A DNA stretch of 64,000 bases, taken from assembly GCF_001244735.1 (NCBI RefSeq), contig NZ_LN868937.1:231876-295875 (forward strand), in the 5' to 3' direction. The DNA is from Bacillus andreraoultii (GTDB lineage: Bacteria > Bacillota > Bacilli > Bacillales > Caldibacillaceae). The position numbers were made by a program, and so were the translations under genes. The notes below the pieces were generated by a model. The model saw only the letters and a list, made by a program, of their open reading frames with translations, was not told the origin of the DNA and did no database searches. Positions 1 through 8,461 of the stretch are shown in pieces (position 1 is the stretch's first letter; the number at the start of each line of letters is the position of its first letter).

Positions 1-216
1 GAACATAAAATCTGCCTTTTGGCCAACAATCGAGTAAAATGCGTGACTACCTTGTTTTTCTTCATCAACCATTTGCCATTTATGTAAAATACGTCGAAAT
101 TCATCAAGTGCTTTTTGTCTCTCTTCAGAAGATAATTTTTTCCATGAAGTCCAATCAATATGACGAAAATCATGTAAACAATACCAACCATCTAACGTTT
201 GTACTGCCTCACTCAT
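1..216 (-). CDS. hemQ: Coproheme decarboxylase HemQ (5' part only)
   Basis: Partial gene running off the left edge; 72 N-terminal residues are visible on the minus strand. The protein begins [18 protein letters not shown] and continues with the [10 protein letters not shown] segment typical of HemQ (YwfI, formerly called chlorite-dismutase-like). The family converts coproheme III to haem b in the coproporphyrin-dependent pathway of Gram-positive bacteria. The ATG at 216 follows an AAGGAGT ribosome-binding site. It is divergent from pta, the same arrangement as ywfI-pta in B. subtilis. The haem-binding residues lie outside the window. Assignment rests on the N-terminus and synteny. Confidence 0.88.
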   Translation of the reverse strand, partial: MSEAVQTLDGWYCLHDFRHIDWTSWKKLSSEERQKALDEFRRILHKWQMVDEEKQGSHAFYSIVGQKADFMF

Positions 217-415
217 TGGAAACACTCCTTGTTCAATTTTCCTATACTATAACATAATTTAACTTTTAAATTCTCCTTTCATGCATTTGACAAATTTGTG
301 AATAAAACATCTTTGCTATCCGCTTTATTTTCTTCTGCTTGAAAGAATAGTCTGTCAGAAATTGAAGAACAATACGCATACACGTGTAATATTTTTTCAC
401 AATAACATATATGAC

Positions 416-443
416 TTGCATTTTTTTTCACAAATAGTATGCT
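416..443 (+). promoter_or_regulatory. Candidate sigma-A promoter of pta
   Basis: TTGCAT (416-421) and TATGCT (438-443) are separated by 16 bp and lie just upstream of the AAAGGAGG ribosome-binding site of pta. I found no convincing CcpA cre site, although pta is CcpA-activated in B. subtilis. Confidence 0.4.
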
Positions 444-475
444 AAAAATGGATATTTTAAAGGAGGATGTAATAC

Positions 476-1447
476 ATGGATTTATTCTCAATTGTGAAAG
501 AAAAAGTAGCTGGAAAAGATTTGAAAATTATTTTTCCAGAAGGGTCTGATGAACGAATTTTAAAAGCAACGTCACGCCTTGCAGCGGAAAATATTTTAAA
601 ACCAATTTTAGTAGGTAATGAATCAGAGTTAACGAATAAAGCAGAAGAGTTAGGTCTATCTATAGAAGGTATTGAAATTTTAGATCCGAATACATATCCT
701 GAAATGGACATGCTTGTAGAAAAATTTGTGGAACGACGCAAAGGAAAAGCAACGGAAGAACAAGCTCGCCAATTATTAAAAGATGAAAACTATTTCGGAA
801 CAATGCTTGTTTATTTACATAAAGCAGACGGCCTTGTCAGTGGTGCCGCTCATTCTACTGCAGATACAGTTCGTCCAGCACTACAAATTATTAAAACGAA
901 ACAAGGTGTTAAGAGAACTTCAGGGGCGTTCATTATGGTTCGTGGTGATGAAAAATATGTATTTGCAGACTGTGCCATCAATATTACATTAGATGCAGAA
1001 GGTTTAGCTGAAGTAGCGGTTGAAAGTGGAAAAACAGCAAAAATGTTTGATATTGATCCGAAAGTGGCGATGTTAAGTTTTTCGACAAAAGGATCAGCGA
1101 AATCAGAAGAAACTGAAAAAGTAGCAGAAGCAGTAAAATTAGCGAAAGAAATGAATCGAAATTTAGTTGTAGATGGGGAATTCCAATTTGACGCTGCATT
1201 TGTACCATCTGTTGCTGAGAAAAAAGCACCAGGTTCTGTTATTAAAGGAGATGCAAACGTATTTGTTTTCCCAAGTTTAGAAGCAGGAAATATCGGTTAT
1301 AAAATTGCTCAACGTTTAGGGAATTTTGAAGCTGTCGGACCAATTTTACAAGGATTAAATGCCCCTGTAAATGATTTATCCCGTGGCTGTAATGAAGAAG
1401 ATGTCTATAAATTAGCTTTAATTACTGCAGCACAAAGCTTACAATAG
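476..1447 (+). CDS. pta: Phosphate acetyltransferase
   Basis: Makes acetyl phosphate from acetyl-CoA and phosphate, the first step of overflow acetate production; cytosolic. The 323-residue protein is the usual length of the short Bacillus-type Pta (EutD-like), with no N-terminal DRTGG/P-loop extension. Family signatures are the early K-I-I-F-P-E-G-S-D-E-R segment and the central G-L-V-S-G-A-A-H-S-T-A-D-T-V-R-P motif. The C-terminus contains V-G-P-I-L-Q-G-L-N-A-P-V-N-D-L-S-R-G, which belongs to the phosphotransacetylase active-site region. The ATG has a near-perfect AAAGGAGG site 8 bp upstream. Synteny (hemQ-pta-lipL) matches B. subtilis. Confidence 0.96.
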   Translation: MDLFSIVKEKVAGKDLKIIFPEGSDERILKATSRLAAENILKPILVGNESELTNKAEELGLSIEGIEILDPNTYPEMDMLVEKFVERRKGKATEEQARQLLKDENYFGTMLVYLHKADGLVSGAAHSTADTVRPALQIIKTKQGVKRTSGAFIMVRGDEKYVFADCAINITLDAEGLAEVAVESGKTAKMFDIDPKVAMLSFSTKGSAKSEETEKVAEAVKLAKEMNRNLVVDGEFQFDAAFVPSVAEKKAPGSVIKGDANVFVFPSLEAGNIGYKIAQRLGNFEAVGPILQGLNAPVNDLSRGCNEEDVYKLALITAAQSLQ

Positions 1448-1475
1448 AATTTATAAAGGAATAGGAAGAGTTAAG

Positions 1476-1535
1476 AAAGTTGGCTTATGGAAAAACCTTT
1501 TACATATTAATGAAGGCGAGTAAGTCAACTTTTTC
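1476..1535 (+). terminator. Possible terminator after pta
   Basis: Arms AAAGTTGGCTTA (1476-1487) and TAAGTCAACTTT (1521-1532) pair with one bulge and are followed by a T-rich run. The loop is long (about 33 nt), so strength is uncertain. Confidence 0.45.
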
Positions 1536-1545
1536 TTTATAACTA

Positions 1546-1601
1546 GAACGGTCATGACTGTTCGTGATAGTCAAGTAAAAGCCTAGGTGAGGTGCTTTTA
1601 C
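1546..1601 (+). promoter_or_regulatory. Palindrome and hairpin in the lipL leader
   Basis: An 18-bp near-perfect palindrome, GAACGGTCATGACTGTTC, lies at 1546-1563. It is followed by an 8-bp stem GTAAAAGC/GCTTTTAC (1575-1582 and 1594-1601) that ends about 7 bp before the lipL ribosome-binding site. Either an operator or a leader RNA structure is possible; I cannot assign a regulator. Confidence 0.4.
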
Positions 1602-1623
1602 GTTGTAGATAGGAGAATAACGT

Positions 1624-2466
1624 ATGGAAGATGTTCTTTCACTTCTTCAACAATCAGAATGGAGAATTATTGATCAATCTAGCTTAGGTCCATTGTTTCA
1701 TCCACTTCAATCATTCGCGATGGATGATACGTTATGTGAATCAGTAGGAACAGGCAAGTCAAAAGCAGTTGCCCGGACGTGGGTACACTATGATTCCATT
1801 ATTTTGGGGATTCAAGATATTCGACTGCCTCATTTAGAAGACGGACTAAGTTATTTAGAAGAAGAAGGTTTCCGATATATTGTACGTACTTCAGGTGGAC
1901 TAGCGGTCTTTTTAGATGAAGGTGTATTAAATATCACTCTAATCTTCCCAGAAAAAGAAAAGGGAATCGATATTAACCGTGGCTATGAAGCGATGTATCG
2001 ATTTGTACAGCTAATGTTTGCCGATTTAACTGACCAAATTGAGGCACGTGAAATCCATGGTTCTTATTGCCCAGGGAGTTATGATTTAAGCATTAATGGG
2101 AAAAAGTTCGCGGGAATTTCACAACGGCGTGTAAAAAAAGGTGTCGCTGTACAAATCTATTTATGTGTAACAGGTAGCGGGAGCAAGCGTGCGGAAGTGA
2201 TTCGTCAATTTTACGAAAAAGCCTTGAAAAATACGGAAACGAAATTTGAATATCCGAAAATAAGGCCTGAAGTAATGGCTTCTTTAACAGAATTGTTAGG
2301 GATAAATTTAACTATTGAACAATGTATGATGCGATTTTTGCAAGTTTTACAGAAAATTAGTGGTGGGAAATTTTACAGTAGTCAATTAACTGCAGAAGAA
2401 AGTAACTTATATGAACGGTATTATACAAGGGTCATTGAGCGTAATGAAAAATGGCTACCGAAGTAA
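1624..2466 (+). CDS. lipL: Octanoyl-[GcvH]:protein N-octanoyltransferase LipL
   Basis: Amidotransferase that moves octanoyl groups from GcvH to the E2 subunits of 2-oxoacid dehydrogenases in the Bacillus lipoate pathway. The protein has 280 residues (B. subtilis LipL, YwfL, is about the same) and a biotin/lipoate-ligase fold. The motif [19 protein letters not shown] places the catalytic cysteine at residue 149. The cysteine separates LipL from LplA-type ligases, whose corresponding site is used differently. The ATG has an AGGAG site 7 bp upstream. The gene lies downstream of pta as in B. subtilis. LplJ is the main alternative, but the cysteine context argues against it. Confidence 0.9.
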   Translation: MEDVLSLLQQSEWRIIDQSSLGPLFHPLQSFAMDDTLCESVGTGKSKAVARTWVHYDSIILGIQDIRLPHLEDGLSYLEEEGFRYIVRTSGGLAVFLDEGVLNITLIFPEKEKGIDINRGYEAMYRFVQLMFADLTDQIEAREIHGSYCPGSYDLSINGKKFAGISQRRVKKGVAVQIYLCVTGSGSKRAEVIRQFYEKALKNTETKFEYPKIRPEVMASLTELLGINLTIEQCMMRFLQVLQKISGGKFYSSQLTAEESNLYERYYTRVIERNEKWLPK

Positions 2467-2533
2467 TGTTGGACGATATTCAGGCGCTAAATGATCATCA
2501 ACTTCTCTTTTACCTGTTGTATGAAGGATGAAA

Positions 2534-2558
2534 AGGAGCTGTATTTAGTCCAGCTCCT
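2534..2558 (-). terminator. Terminator of the rsfA-like gene
   Basis: Perfect 8-bp stem AGGAGCTG/CAGCTCCT with a 9-nt loop. On the minus strand it is followed by TTTTCAT, so it ends rsfA transcription; it may also serve lipL from the other side. Confidence 0.7.
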
Positions 2559-2589
2559 CGTATATTCATATTCTGTTGTTACCAAACCG

Positions 2590-3315
2590 TTATTCAGCAA
2601 CTTTTTCAAGATTTCCGTTACGGTCCATCTTAAAAGTTGATGACGGTGCCTCCTCTTCATCAAATAATACAAGCTTTCTCGCTCGATTCATAATCTTTAC
2701 TAATGTCTCATAATCTTCTTGCATCGTTGTTGAATTTTCTTCTAATTCCTTTACTTTCTCTTCCAGTTCTGCATTTTGTTTTCGTAATTCTGCTAATTCC
2801 CGTTTTAATCTTTCATTCTCGCTTTTATAAATGGTTGCTTGTAGATTGGAATTGTTCAAGTTTTGTAAAAAGTGAATGACTGTATCCATCGTAATATTTT
2901 GTGTTGCTACTGTTGTCGTTGCGCTTGGTGTAACAACTTGATGCTCAATCGTAGGTATGGCATCATGATTTTCTGTCGTTTCACTTCCAACTGGACTTAA
3001 TTCTGTTGATAGTTCCAATTCTTCAAATGTTGGCATCGGTGGTTGATATAACAGCTTTTTCTTTCCACCGTGATCTTTTCCTAATAATCTTTGTTTCTGT
3101 TTCCGTTGTTTTTTAGCTAATTGTAATGCTTTCTCATACTTATGGCGTACAACTGCATTCCAACGAAAACCACAGGCTGCACTTGTTCGGTTTAACTTGT
3201 CACCAACCTCTTCAAAAGCATTTAATTGAGTACTTCCTTCTCGAACATGTCGTAGAACGGTTTCTGCTAACAATAAATCATTTTCATCTGTCCATGCATC
3301 TTGACGTACTTTCAT
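2590..3315 (-). CDS. rsfA: RsfA-family sporulation transcription regulator
   Basis: Resembles RsfA (YwfN), a prespore regulator of sigma-F-dependent genes in B. subtilis, by sequence and by position next to lipL/pta. Residues 1-60 form a Myb/SANT-like DNA-binding domain ([10 protein letters not shown], then [15 protein letters not shown]). A basic K/R-rich stretch and a low-complexity T/V/E linker follow. Residues from about 165 to 215 form a coiled coil (repeated [12 protein letters not shown] heptads), probably for oligomerisation. I chose the ATG at 3315, 9 bp from GGGAG, over a TTG three codons upstream that touches the ribosome-binding site. Other YlbO/RsfA paralogues exist in Bacillus, so the exact orthologue is supported mainly by synteny. 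Confidence 0.82.
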   Translation of the reverse strand: MKVRQDAWTDENDLLLAETVLRHVREGSTQLNAFEEVGDKLNRTSAACGFRWNAVVRHKYEKALQLAKKQRKQKQRLLGKDHGGKKKLLYQPPMPTFEELELSTELSPVGSETTENHDAIPTIEHQVVTPSATTTVATQNITMDTVIHFLQNLNNSNLQATIYKSENERLKRELAELRKQNAELEEKVKELEENSTTMQEDYETLVKIMNRARKLVLFDEEEAPSSTFKMDRNGNLEKVAE

Positions 3316-3677
3316 TATTCTCAACTCCCAAATTCGTTTATTATTGTCCTTATTACATGTTTGTTAGTTTTTGGATAAAGGACTCCCTTTTTAAAGTTCA
3401 GTAGTACTATGATGGACATTTTTTTAGAAATTTATACAAATAAAGATAAAAGGATAATAGTTTTTTATTTTTTTTAGTTAGCGTATATGTTGAATGACAA
3501 TACGTTTAGGAAAAATGAATATTTTACAATTTAATCAACTCTTTTTCACATACTTGATATTCAAATTCCTTGGTTGTACAATACCAATTAGTGATTAATT
3601 GACATCGTTCAACAAAATATATCATTTCCAGACGGATTTTCATAAAGAAATTTTCGTATTGAAAGGACTGTAGAAAA
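3316..3677. other. 362-bp intergenic region between divergent genes
   Basis: AT-rich, with no credible coding region. The only promoter-like signal is TTGACA (3599-3604) and TATCAT (3620-3625), spaced 15 bp, facing the DUF1450 gene. Confidence 0.5.
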
Positions 3678-3899
3678 ATGGCAAACGAATTTCGAGTTTG
3701 CGATGACTGCCAAGCAGTGAATCTAAAAACATTAATTCCCAAATTAAAAGAATTGGACCCCGATGCAGAAATAAAGATTGGTTGTCAATCTTACTGTGGG
3801 CCAGGCCGGAAAAAAACGTTTACTTTTGTTAACAACCGTCCTGTTGCGGCTTTAACGGAAGATGAATTAATGGAGAAAGTAAAGCAAAAATTGAAATGA
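3678..3899 (+). CDS. DUF1450 family small protein
   Basis: A 73-residue protein with four cysteines in two groups, C-D-D-C near residues 8-11 and C-Q-S-Y-C-G-P-G near 36-41. This spacing is typical of DUF1450 (YuzB-like) proteins and of thioredoxin-like [2Fe-2S]-type small proteins. The function is unknown; metal or FeS binding is an inference from the cysteines. The ATG is preceded by AAAGGACTG. It is monocistronic, bounded by a promoter-like TTGACA upstream and a strong terminator downstream. Confidence 0.85.
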   Translation: MANEFRVCDDCQAVNLKTLIPKLKELDPDAEIKIGCQSYCGPGRKKTFTFVNNRPVAALTEDELMEKVKQKLK

Positions 3900-3911
3900 T
3901 TATTTTAACAT

Positions 3912-3943
3912 GGGCTGTGGAACCGTTCAGCCCTTTTTTATTT
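3912..3943 (+). terminator. Terminator of the DUF1450 gene
   Basis: GGGCTG/CAGCCC stem (3912-3917, 3928-3933) with a 10-nt loop, followed by TTTTTTATTT. Confidence 0.8.
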
Positions 3944-4119
3944 GTTAATATTTACGAATGTAATTTTATTATGAATGAATGACATTAGAGGAAAGTATCT
4001 GACTATGCCGATAAAAATAAAGTTTTGAAAAACAGTTGAGTGAAAAAATGTGGAAAGGGATGAAACGAACGGGAAAACTCGATATAATGGATACATGAAA
4101 TAAAGGAAGAGGGTTTACT

Positions 4120-5424
4120 ATGGGTTACGCAACGGAAAAATTGAGAGAAGAGAAGGTTTTCAAAGACCCTGTCCATAGTTATGTTCATGTTCGTGATCGG
4201 GTAATTTGGGACTTAATCGGTACGAAAGAGTTCCAAAGACTAAGACGGATTAAACAACTAGGTACGACATTTCTTACGTTTCATGGTGCAGAACATAGCC
4301 GTTTCAGCCATTCGCTAGGTGTGTACGAAATTGTCCGGCGAATTGTCGACGATGTCTTTAAAGGTAGAGCGAAGTGGAATGAATCTGATCGACTTCTATC
4401 TCTCTGTGCTGCATTACTCCACGATTTAGGACATGGTCCGTTTTCCCATGCATTTGAAAAAGTATTTGAATTGGATCATGAATATTTTACTCAATCCATT
4501 ATTTTAGGAGATACAGAGGTCAATCAAGTACTAAATAGAGTCGAGGCTGATTTTCCTAAAAAAGTAGCTGAGGTGATTGCCAAAACATCGGAGAATAAAC
4601 TAGTCATTAGTTTAATTTCCAGCCAAATTGATGCTGACCGAATGGATTATTTATTAAGAGATGCCTATTTTACTGGAGTGAGTTATGGACATTTTGATAT
4701 GGAACGAATTTTGCGTGTTATGCGGCCTCGGGAAGATCAAGTTGTTTTTAAGAAGAGTGGGATGCATGCAGTTGAAGATTACATAATGAGCCGGTATCAA
4801 ATGTATTGGCAAGTATATTTTCACCCAGTATCTCGATCTGCAGAAGTAATTTTACAAAAAATCCTCCATCGTGCAAAAGAACTATATGGGCAATTTTACC
4901 AATTTAAACATGAACCGAAGCATTTTATTACCCTTTTTTCCGAACAACCGAAGTTAAAAGATTACTTAGAATTGGATGAATCCGTCGTTCTATACTATTT
5001 TCATGTTTGGCAAGAAGAGGATGATCCGATTTTAAAAGATTTATGTTATCGCTTTTTAAATAGAAACTTATTTAAATATATTGAGTTTGACCCAGCCACA
5101 GAATATAAAAAATATATGAATCTTGTGAGCTTATTTACTAAAGCGGGTATAAACCCAGAATACTATTTAGTACTCGACTCTTCCTCGGATCTCCCGTATG
5201 ATTTTTATCGACCTGGTGAGGAAGGGGAGCGGTTACCAATCCAATTATCGATGCCAGATGGGGAAATTCGTGAATTATCTCGGGAGTCTGAAATTGTTGA
5301 AGCGATTAGCGGGAAACGACGAACAGATCATAAGTTATATTTTCCTCTTGATCTGGTGAAGGATGAATCCACTAAGAAAACTGAGAAAAGACAAATTCAA
5401 GAATTACTAGGCATGAACAGTTGA
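4120..5424 (+). CDS. ywfO: HD-domain phosphohydrolase YwfO
   Basis: Matches YwfO and the dGTPase-like HD-domain nucleoside triphosphohydrolases. The 434-residue protein has the metal ligands in order: H-S-R-F-S-H-S-L-G-V-Y near residue 59, the paired H-D of L-L-H-D-L-G-H-G-P-F-S-H near 105, and the distal D of S-S-Q-I-D-A-D-R-M-D-Y-L near 168-175. This R-F-x-H-S-L-G and D-A-D-R-x-D pattern is that of SAMHD1/dGTPase-like enzymes. Hydrolysis of dNTPs is expected from characterised homologues such as Enterococcus EF1143. The ATG follows GGAAGAGGG. It is probably co-transcribed with ywgA (68-bp gap). Confidence 0.9.
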   Translation: MGYATEKLREEKVFKDPVHSYVHVRDRVIWDLIGTKEFQRLRRIKQLGTTFLTFHGAEHSRFSHSLGVYEIVRRIVDDVFKGRAKWNESDRLLSLCAALLHDLGHGPFSHAFEKVFELDHEYFTQSIILGDTEVNQVLNRVEADFPKKVAEVIAKTSENKLVISLISSQIDADRMDYLLRDAYFTGVSYGHFDMERILRVMRPREDQVVFKKSGMHAVEDYIMSRYQMYWQVYFHPVSRSAEVILQKILHRAKELYGQFYQFKHEPKHFITLFSEQPKLKDYLELDESVVLYYFHVWQEEDDPILKDLCYRFLNRNLFKYIEFDPATEYKKYMNLVSLFTKAGINPEYYLVLDSSSDLPYDFYRPGEEGERLPIQLSMPDGEIRELSRESEIVEAISGKRRTDHKLYFPLDLVKDESTKKTEKRQIQELLGMNS

Positions 5425-5492
5425 CCTAATCACAATCAAGAATATGCCCAAGCCCAAATATAAAGTAGTTGATAAAGTAGGAGATGAAATGA

Positions 5493-6044
5493 ATGCTTTT
5501 TGAACATGCCAAAATTCTTTATGCAATCCGATCAGCAAAAGAGGTTATCGGGCGGAAAAAGTTACAAAAAATGATCTATATTGCAAAAAGACTATCCTTC
5601 CCTTACCGCGAAAAATTCAACTTTCATTTTTATGGACCGTATTCAGAGGAATTAACATTGCAAGTAGAGGAACTTGTGAATATGGGGTTTCTCGATGAAG
5701 TGAAAGAGAAAAAGGGCGGGTATTTTCAGTATCGTTACCAATTAACGGAAAATGGAGAGGAGTTTCTTGACCTAGTTACACAAAAACTACCGCCGTCATT
5801 AGATTTCTGCTTAATTGATATGAATGAAAAAAGCTCTCGGTTTTTAGAACTTGTTTCTACCGTGTTATATTTTGACAACTTACCGAAAGAAGACATTTAC
5901 GAAAAAATTGACCAAGTTAAAAGTAAGCAACGATATACGCGCGAAGAAATTGATGAAGCATTCGAATATATTGCTGTATTAAAATTAATGTCAACATCAA
6001 CATCCTTAGAGGGAGAAACAGGGGATACCTCTATTACTGAATAA
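5493..6044 (+). CDS. ywgA: YwgA family protein
   Basis: A 183-residue cytosolic protein similar to B. subtilis YwgA by sequence and position after ywfO. Residues 1-95 look like a winged-helix module (H-A-K-I-L-Y-A-I-R-S-A-K, then G-R-K-K-L-Q-K-M-I-Y-I-A-K, ending with Y-Q-L-T-E-N-G-E-E-F). This resembles the Panacea/SocA-like fold found in some antitoxins and proteolysis adaptors. The function is not established. The ATG at 5493 is 9 bp after TAGGAG; a nearby upstream ATG is out of frame. No toxin-like partner adjoins it. Confidence 0.8.
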   Translation: MLFEHAKILYAIRSAKEVIGRKKLQKMIYIAKRLSFPYREKFNFHFYGPYSEELTLQVEELVNMGFLDEVKEKKGGYFQYRYQLTENGEEFLDLVTQKLPPSLDFCLIDMNEKSSRFLELVSTVLYFDNLPKEDIYEKIDQVKSKQRYTREEIDEAFEYIAVLKLMSTSTSLEGETGDTSITE

Positions 6045-6180
6045 GTCCGTCCTAGCATAAGAAGTTTTTAAAAAAGGAGGGTCTTCGATAAGTAAGATGT
6101 TCCCTTTAGAATCACAAAAATTAAATTAGCAACACAAATAGGGTATAGAATCGCAATGGTTTTATACCCTTTCTTTTTTT
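6045..6180 (+). other. Transcribed tail with an orphan Shine-Dalgarno and terminator
   Basis: After ywgA there is a strong AAAAAAGGAGG (about 6070-6080) with no standard start codon at the right distance. An ATA lies at the expected place and would open a 13-codon frame ending TTAAATTAG at 6129; the first ATG in that frame is three codons further on. A hairpin GGGTATA/TATACCC (6141-6147, 6163-6169) followed by TTTCTTTTTTT closes the unit. This may be a decayed small gene or an RNA. Confidence 0.4.
6141..6180 (+). terminator. Terminator of the ywfO-ywgA unit
   Basis: Seven-bp stem GGGTATA/TATACCC with a 15-nt loop, followed by TTTCTTTTTTT. Confidence 0.75.
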
Positions 6181-6343
6181 GATATATCAGCATTTATCAG
6201 TTGTTTGAAAGTCAATTCGCATAGCAAATCGCAACCTAATTTTACGTTGGAGAATAAACATTCCCATTATGGTAAATACGGTGCTAAAATGTGTGCGAAT
6301 TACTATGTCAAAAGGATATTTGGTATTGACAAGAAATTGTTTT

Positions 6344-6625
6344 TTATAAATCCTGTGCTTGAATTTTTTCTAATTCTTTTTGTCTTTTCTTGTTTAACTC
6401 CTCTCTTTCTTGACCCCAAATTCCAAATAACACAAGTAATCCCAAAATAGAATAAAAAACTACAGAACCCCATTCATGAAAACCTTTTGCAACCAACAAC
6501 GTAATCATTAAGACGATATATGCAATGGGAAGAATTGCTCCCCAAAAAGCCTTCTGTCTTCGAGATAAGAAATATTGAAGTCCAATAATGCCAAAAACGA
6601 TTAACCATTCATACACCTTTTCCAC
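6344..6625 (-). CDS. Small membrane protein paired with a DUF2089 regulator
   Basis: A 93-residue protein with three predicted membrane segments (about residues 6-20, 28-46 and 52-70) and a charged cytosolic tail rich in E/K/Q (G-Q-E-R-E-E-L-N-K-K-R-Q). The GTG start overlaps the TAG stop of the upstream DUF2089 gene (TAGTG), so the two are translationally coupled. I do not recognise a specific family. Genes of this type are often found beside DUF2089 regulators, which suggests a shared envelope-related role; this is inference. Confidence 0.7.
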   Translation of the reverse strand: MEKVYEWLIVFGIIGLQYFLSRRQKAFWGAILPIAYIVLMITLLVAKGFHEWGSVVFYSILGLLVLFGIWGQEREELNKKRQKELEKIQAQDL

Positions 6626-6924
6626 TAAACGTCACTTCTTTCGTTTTTATATTTATCAATAATTAATTTTGCTGTATCTAAGCTGATCCGTTCGTCAATG
6701 ACTAAATTCTTTATCATTTTGACGAACTCCACGTCATCCTTTTTACTGTTTAACTCGATTTTTTTAATCAATGAATCCAACTTGGCACGAACCGTTGGAT
6801 AAGACACATTGTAAATATCAGCCATATTCTTCAATGAGCCAGAGTTCATTACAAATTTTCGTATAAATTCAACAGATTCTTTATCTAATGCCAAAATCCA
6901 ATTCGGCACTTCATCCCGATTCAT
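6625..6924 (-). CDS. DUF2089 family helix-turn-helix regulator
   Basis: A 99-residue protein. Residues 1-60 carry a helix-turn-helix (N-S-G-S-L-K-N-M-A-D-I-Y-N-V-S-Y-P-T-V-R-A-K-L-D), the hallmark of DUF2089 proteins in Bacilli, which usually carry this HTH. The C-terminal 40 residues are helical. The ATG at 6924 has an AAGGAGG site 8 bp upstream; longer in-frame extensions lack one. It is the first gene of a two-gene operon with the membrane protein. It probably controls its own operon; the target is unknown. Confidence 0.75.
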   Translation of the reverse strand: MNRDEVPNWILALDKESVEFIRKFVMNSGSLKNMADIYNVSYPTVRAKLDSLIKKIELNSKKDDVEFVKMIKNLVIDERISLDTAKLIIDKYKNERSDV

Positions 6925-7373
6925 TCTTTTTCCTCCTTCACCATTGTTAGTACCATTATATATTAACTGATAAATAATATTCAAGTTTTTATTAATTTTA
7001 TTTAGTAAAAAATAAATAAAATTAATTAATTAATTATACTATTACTTTTTATTTTAAATCAAAGAAGTCCATGAAATTAGCATAACGAGTTCTCTTTTGA
7101 GGTATGAAAATGTAAAATAACGCTCAAAAAGCAGGATTTACTTTTTATGTGTTTAATACCAGTTCCACCCAATTTCCATGTGTATATCCGTAAGTTCTAA
7201 TGATAAAAAAGCATGGAATCTCCATGCTTTTTCTTGTGCTAATTCAAATATTTTTTTGTGTTTTGTGATTCAAAAGAGAACGTCTTATTCGATAAGACTC
7301 CCCTTTTTAAATACTGTATGATAGACTCGTTTACATCGTCGCCTTACGAGTATGGATTCTCTTTTTTGATGAT
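6925..7373. other. 449-bp AT-rich intergenic region
   Basis: No coding potential seen. It holds a run of TTAATTAATTAAT-like sequence near 7020-7035, a bidirectional terminator at 7205-7233, and a short palindrome GTCTTAT/ATAAGAC at 7282-7298. Confidence 0.5.
7205..7234 (-). terminator. Bidirectional terminator downstream of ywhB
   Basis: AAAAAAGCATGGA/TCCATGCTTTTT stem with a 3-nt loop. U-tracts on both strands; it most likely serves ywhB. Confidence 0.65.
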
Positions 7374-7559
7374 TTAATTATCACTCATCCGTTTTCCTGC
7401 AACGGCATAATGTTGCTTCTGCATTTCTTCAATAAAAACGACAACTTTCTCTTTACTTGCCCCAGTCGTTTCAACAACTGCTTCAGTAACTTTTTCTACT
7501 AATGCTTTCTTTTGTTCGTCGGAACGTCCTTCTAACATTTTCACAGTTACATATGGCAT
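7374..7559 (-). CDS. ywhB: 4-oxalocrotonate tautomerase family protein
   Basis: A 61-residue member of the tautomerase superfamily, syntenic with YwhB. The ATG at 7559 follows GGAGGAG and places proline directly after the initiator Met (M-P-Y-V-T-V-K), as required for the catalytic Pro1. Arg11 (G-R-S-D-E-Q) is also present. The family forms hexamers and tautomerises enol/keto acids; the physiological substrate in Bacillus is not known. In-frame upstream codons would bury the proline and are rejected. It is divergent from ywhC. Confidence 0.9.
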   Translation of the reverse strand: MPYVTVKMLEGRSDEQKKALVEKVTEAVVETTGASKEKVVVFIEEMQKQHYAVAGKRMSDN

Positions 7560-7712
7560 ATGAATCTCCTCCAATGGTAAGTATCAATTTATAAACTCAT
7601 ATTATCACAGTTTTAAAAGAAAAAGAAAATACATTTAAAGTTAATAAAAAGTGAGTTCTATGGTAATAGATGATAAAATAAGTGATAAAAGATAAGAAAA
7701 AGGAGCGAATCT

Positions 7713-8408
7713 ATGGATGTTTTTAATTTTCTAGCCTTTCCGCTTGAAGTCATGCCCTACATTATTATTACTTTAATTATTGCTTTTACAGTTCATGAAT
7801 ACGCCCATGCAGCTGTTGCCTATAAGTTTGGGGATTCAACCGCAAAAAATGAAGGTCGGTTAACGCTAAATCCAATGGTACATCTTGATCCGATTGGCAC
7901 CATTGTCTTGTTAATTGCTGGTTTTGGTTGGGCAAGACCTGTCCCAGTTAATCGTTTCCATTTTAAAAATCCACGTTTAGCTGGCGTGCTTGTTTCTTTA
8001 GCGGGTCCGTTAAGTAATCTTATATTGGCAGTATTAGGTGGATTGTTATTAATGGTAACGATGAATCTTGGTTGGGAAGGCACTCTTGGTAAATCTATTT
8101 ATGAACTTTTTTATTGGTTTACATATTTAAATGTTTTGCTATTTGTCTTTAATTTATTGCCGCTTCCCCCATTAGACGGTTATCGGATGATTCAAGATGT
8201 TGTATCACCAAGTACTCGGGCGAAAATGTCACAATACGAAGTGTATGGGATGATTATCTTTCTCATCCTTATCGTGGTTGATCCATTATATAATATTACT
8301 TTAGGTCCAGTACTTCAGACGGTTATCCCATTTTTCTTTTACGGCATCCTTGATTTCTTACAATTGTTTTTTTTGGCTGGATTCTCAAAAATAACAACAA
8401 TGTTATGA
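7713..8408 (+). CDS. ywhC: Site-2 protease family (M50) membrane metalloprotease YwhC
   Basis: A 231-residue integral membrane protein with about six hydrophobic segments. The zinc motif H-E-Y-A-H (HExxH) sits in the first or second segment near residue 29, and the third ligand lies in N-L-L-P-L-P-P-L-D-G-Y near 149. These are the two signatures of the FtsH-independent short M50 group, which cuts within the membrane. No PDZ domain is present. The substrate is unknown. The ATG is preceded by AAAAAGGAG. It is likely co-transcribed with ywhD (53-bp gap). Confidence 0.9.
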   Translation: MDVFNFLAFPLEVMPYIIITLIIAFTVHEYAHAAVAYKFGDSTAKNEGRLTLNPMVHLDPIGTIVLLIAGFGWARPVPVNRFHFKNPRLAGVLVSLAGPLSNLILAVLGGLLLMVTMNLGWEGTLGKSIYELFYWFTYLNVLLFVFNLLPLPPLDGYRMIQDVVSPSTRAKMSQYEVYGMIIFLILIVVDPLYNITLGPVLQTVIPFFFYGILDFLQLFFLAGFSKITTML

Positions 8409-8461
8409 AAACAGCCTTCTGTTAAAATCTTTTAATTCGATATCATGTGGGAGGTTTTATT

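Noticed and set aside
286-320. TTGACA upstream of pta as a promoter
   Set aside because: No -10 element at 16-18 bp; the TTGCAT/TATGCT pair nearer the gene fits better.
6205-6450. 81-codon plus-strand frame opposite the DUF2089 membrane partner
   Set aside because: Antisense overlap with the better-supported minus-strand gene; no ribosome-binding site.
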